From NCBI GenBank assembly GCA_016177315.1, contig JACOVN010000154.1:1-5637 (forward strand): a DNA stretch of 5,637 bases, in the 5' to 3' direction. The notes below the pieces were generated by a model, which did not search any database, was not told where the DNA came from, and worked only from the letters and a program-made list of their open reading frames with translations. The position numbers were made by a program, and so were the translations under genes. Positions 5,573-5,637 of this stretch are shown in pieces (positions within the stretch are counted from its first letter, which is position 1; every line of letters starts with the position of its first letter). This stretch comes from Candidatus Woesearchaeota archaeon (GTDB taxonomy: Archaea > Nanobdellota > Nanobdellia > Woesearchaeales > UBA12501).

Positions 5573-5637
5573 ATGGCATTGCATAAAGCCCAGCGAGTGG
5601 GTGTTTTTGTCGACGTTCAGAACCTTTATTATTCTGC
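5573..5637 (+). CDS. NYN-domain (LabA/DUF88-type) protein, N-terminus only
   Basis: The ATG at 5573 opens a frame that runs off the right edge after 21 complete codons. The visible peptide, ending RVGVFVDVQNLYYS, is the characteristic start of NYN/PIN-like domains of the LabA/DUF88 group: a hydrophobic strand ending in an acidic residue (D14) followed by QNL. In this fold the Asp helps bind metal for nuclease activity, so an RNA-directed role is likely from family knowledge. A weak ribosome site (AAGGT at 5562-5566) lies six bases upstream of the ATG. The gene diverges from the RHH-led cluster and shares its intergenic region. The rest of the domain and any C-terminal OST-HTH-type extension are outside the window. 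Confidence 0.82.
   Translation, partial: MALHKAQRVGVFVDVQNLYYS

Noticed and set aside
1..5637. CRISPR array, tRNA, rRNA or insertion sequence
   Set aside because: I saw no regularly spaced repeats, tRNA-like cloverleaf, rRNA motif, transposase or terminal inverted repeats. Nearly all of the window is accounted for by coding sequence.

Overview
The window looks archaeal, and the style is that of a small-genome, uncultivated (DPANN-like) lineage. The basis is promoter and gene architecture, not a marker gene. Both divergent promoters in the only sizeable intergenic region carry the same archaeal-type TATA sequence (CTTTAAATAG). One sits at the right distance to give a leaderless transcript, and strong Shine-Dalgarno sites are scarce. 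Genes are tightly packed with TAATG and ATGA overlaps, and the standard genetic code is used. A Patescibacteria-type bacterium is a weaker alternative, because the NYN protein at the right edge also has relatives there.

Layout. Bases 1-153 hold the 3' end of an unrecognised plus-strand gene. It meets, tail to tail with a 10-base gap, a minus-strand cluster that fills 164-5402. In transcription order the cluster encodes: (1) a 49-residue ribbon-helix-helix (RHH) DNA-binding protein; (2) a class I SAM-dependent methyltransferase; (3) a protein whose C-terminal part resembles the purine nucleoside phosphorylase/nucleosidase fold; (4) a transglutaminase-like protein in which the usual catalytic His appears to be Asn; (5) an APH/choline-kinase-type phosphotransferase with intact catalytic motifs; (6) a 97-residue protein of unknown function. 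Junctions are 23-bp overlap, 4-bp overlap, 11-bp gap, 1-bp overlap and 12-bp gap, so one polycistronic unit is very likely. Bases 5403-5572 are a divergent promoter region, and a plus-strand NYN-domain (LabA/DUF88-type) gene starts at 5573 and runs off the window.

How it may work together. The RHH protein is probably an autorepressor. A 19-bp dyad lies between the TATA box and the start codon, and related half-sites lie on the other side of the TATA box. The enzymes it would control (methyl transfer, possible glycosidic-bond cleavage, an acyl/peptide-type transglutaminase fold, phosphoryl transfer) look like a small-molecule or nucleoside modification pathway, or a self-contained accessory system. 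The sequence does not identify a substrate. The grouping is the most interesting content of the window, and I do not recognise it as a described system.
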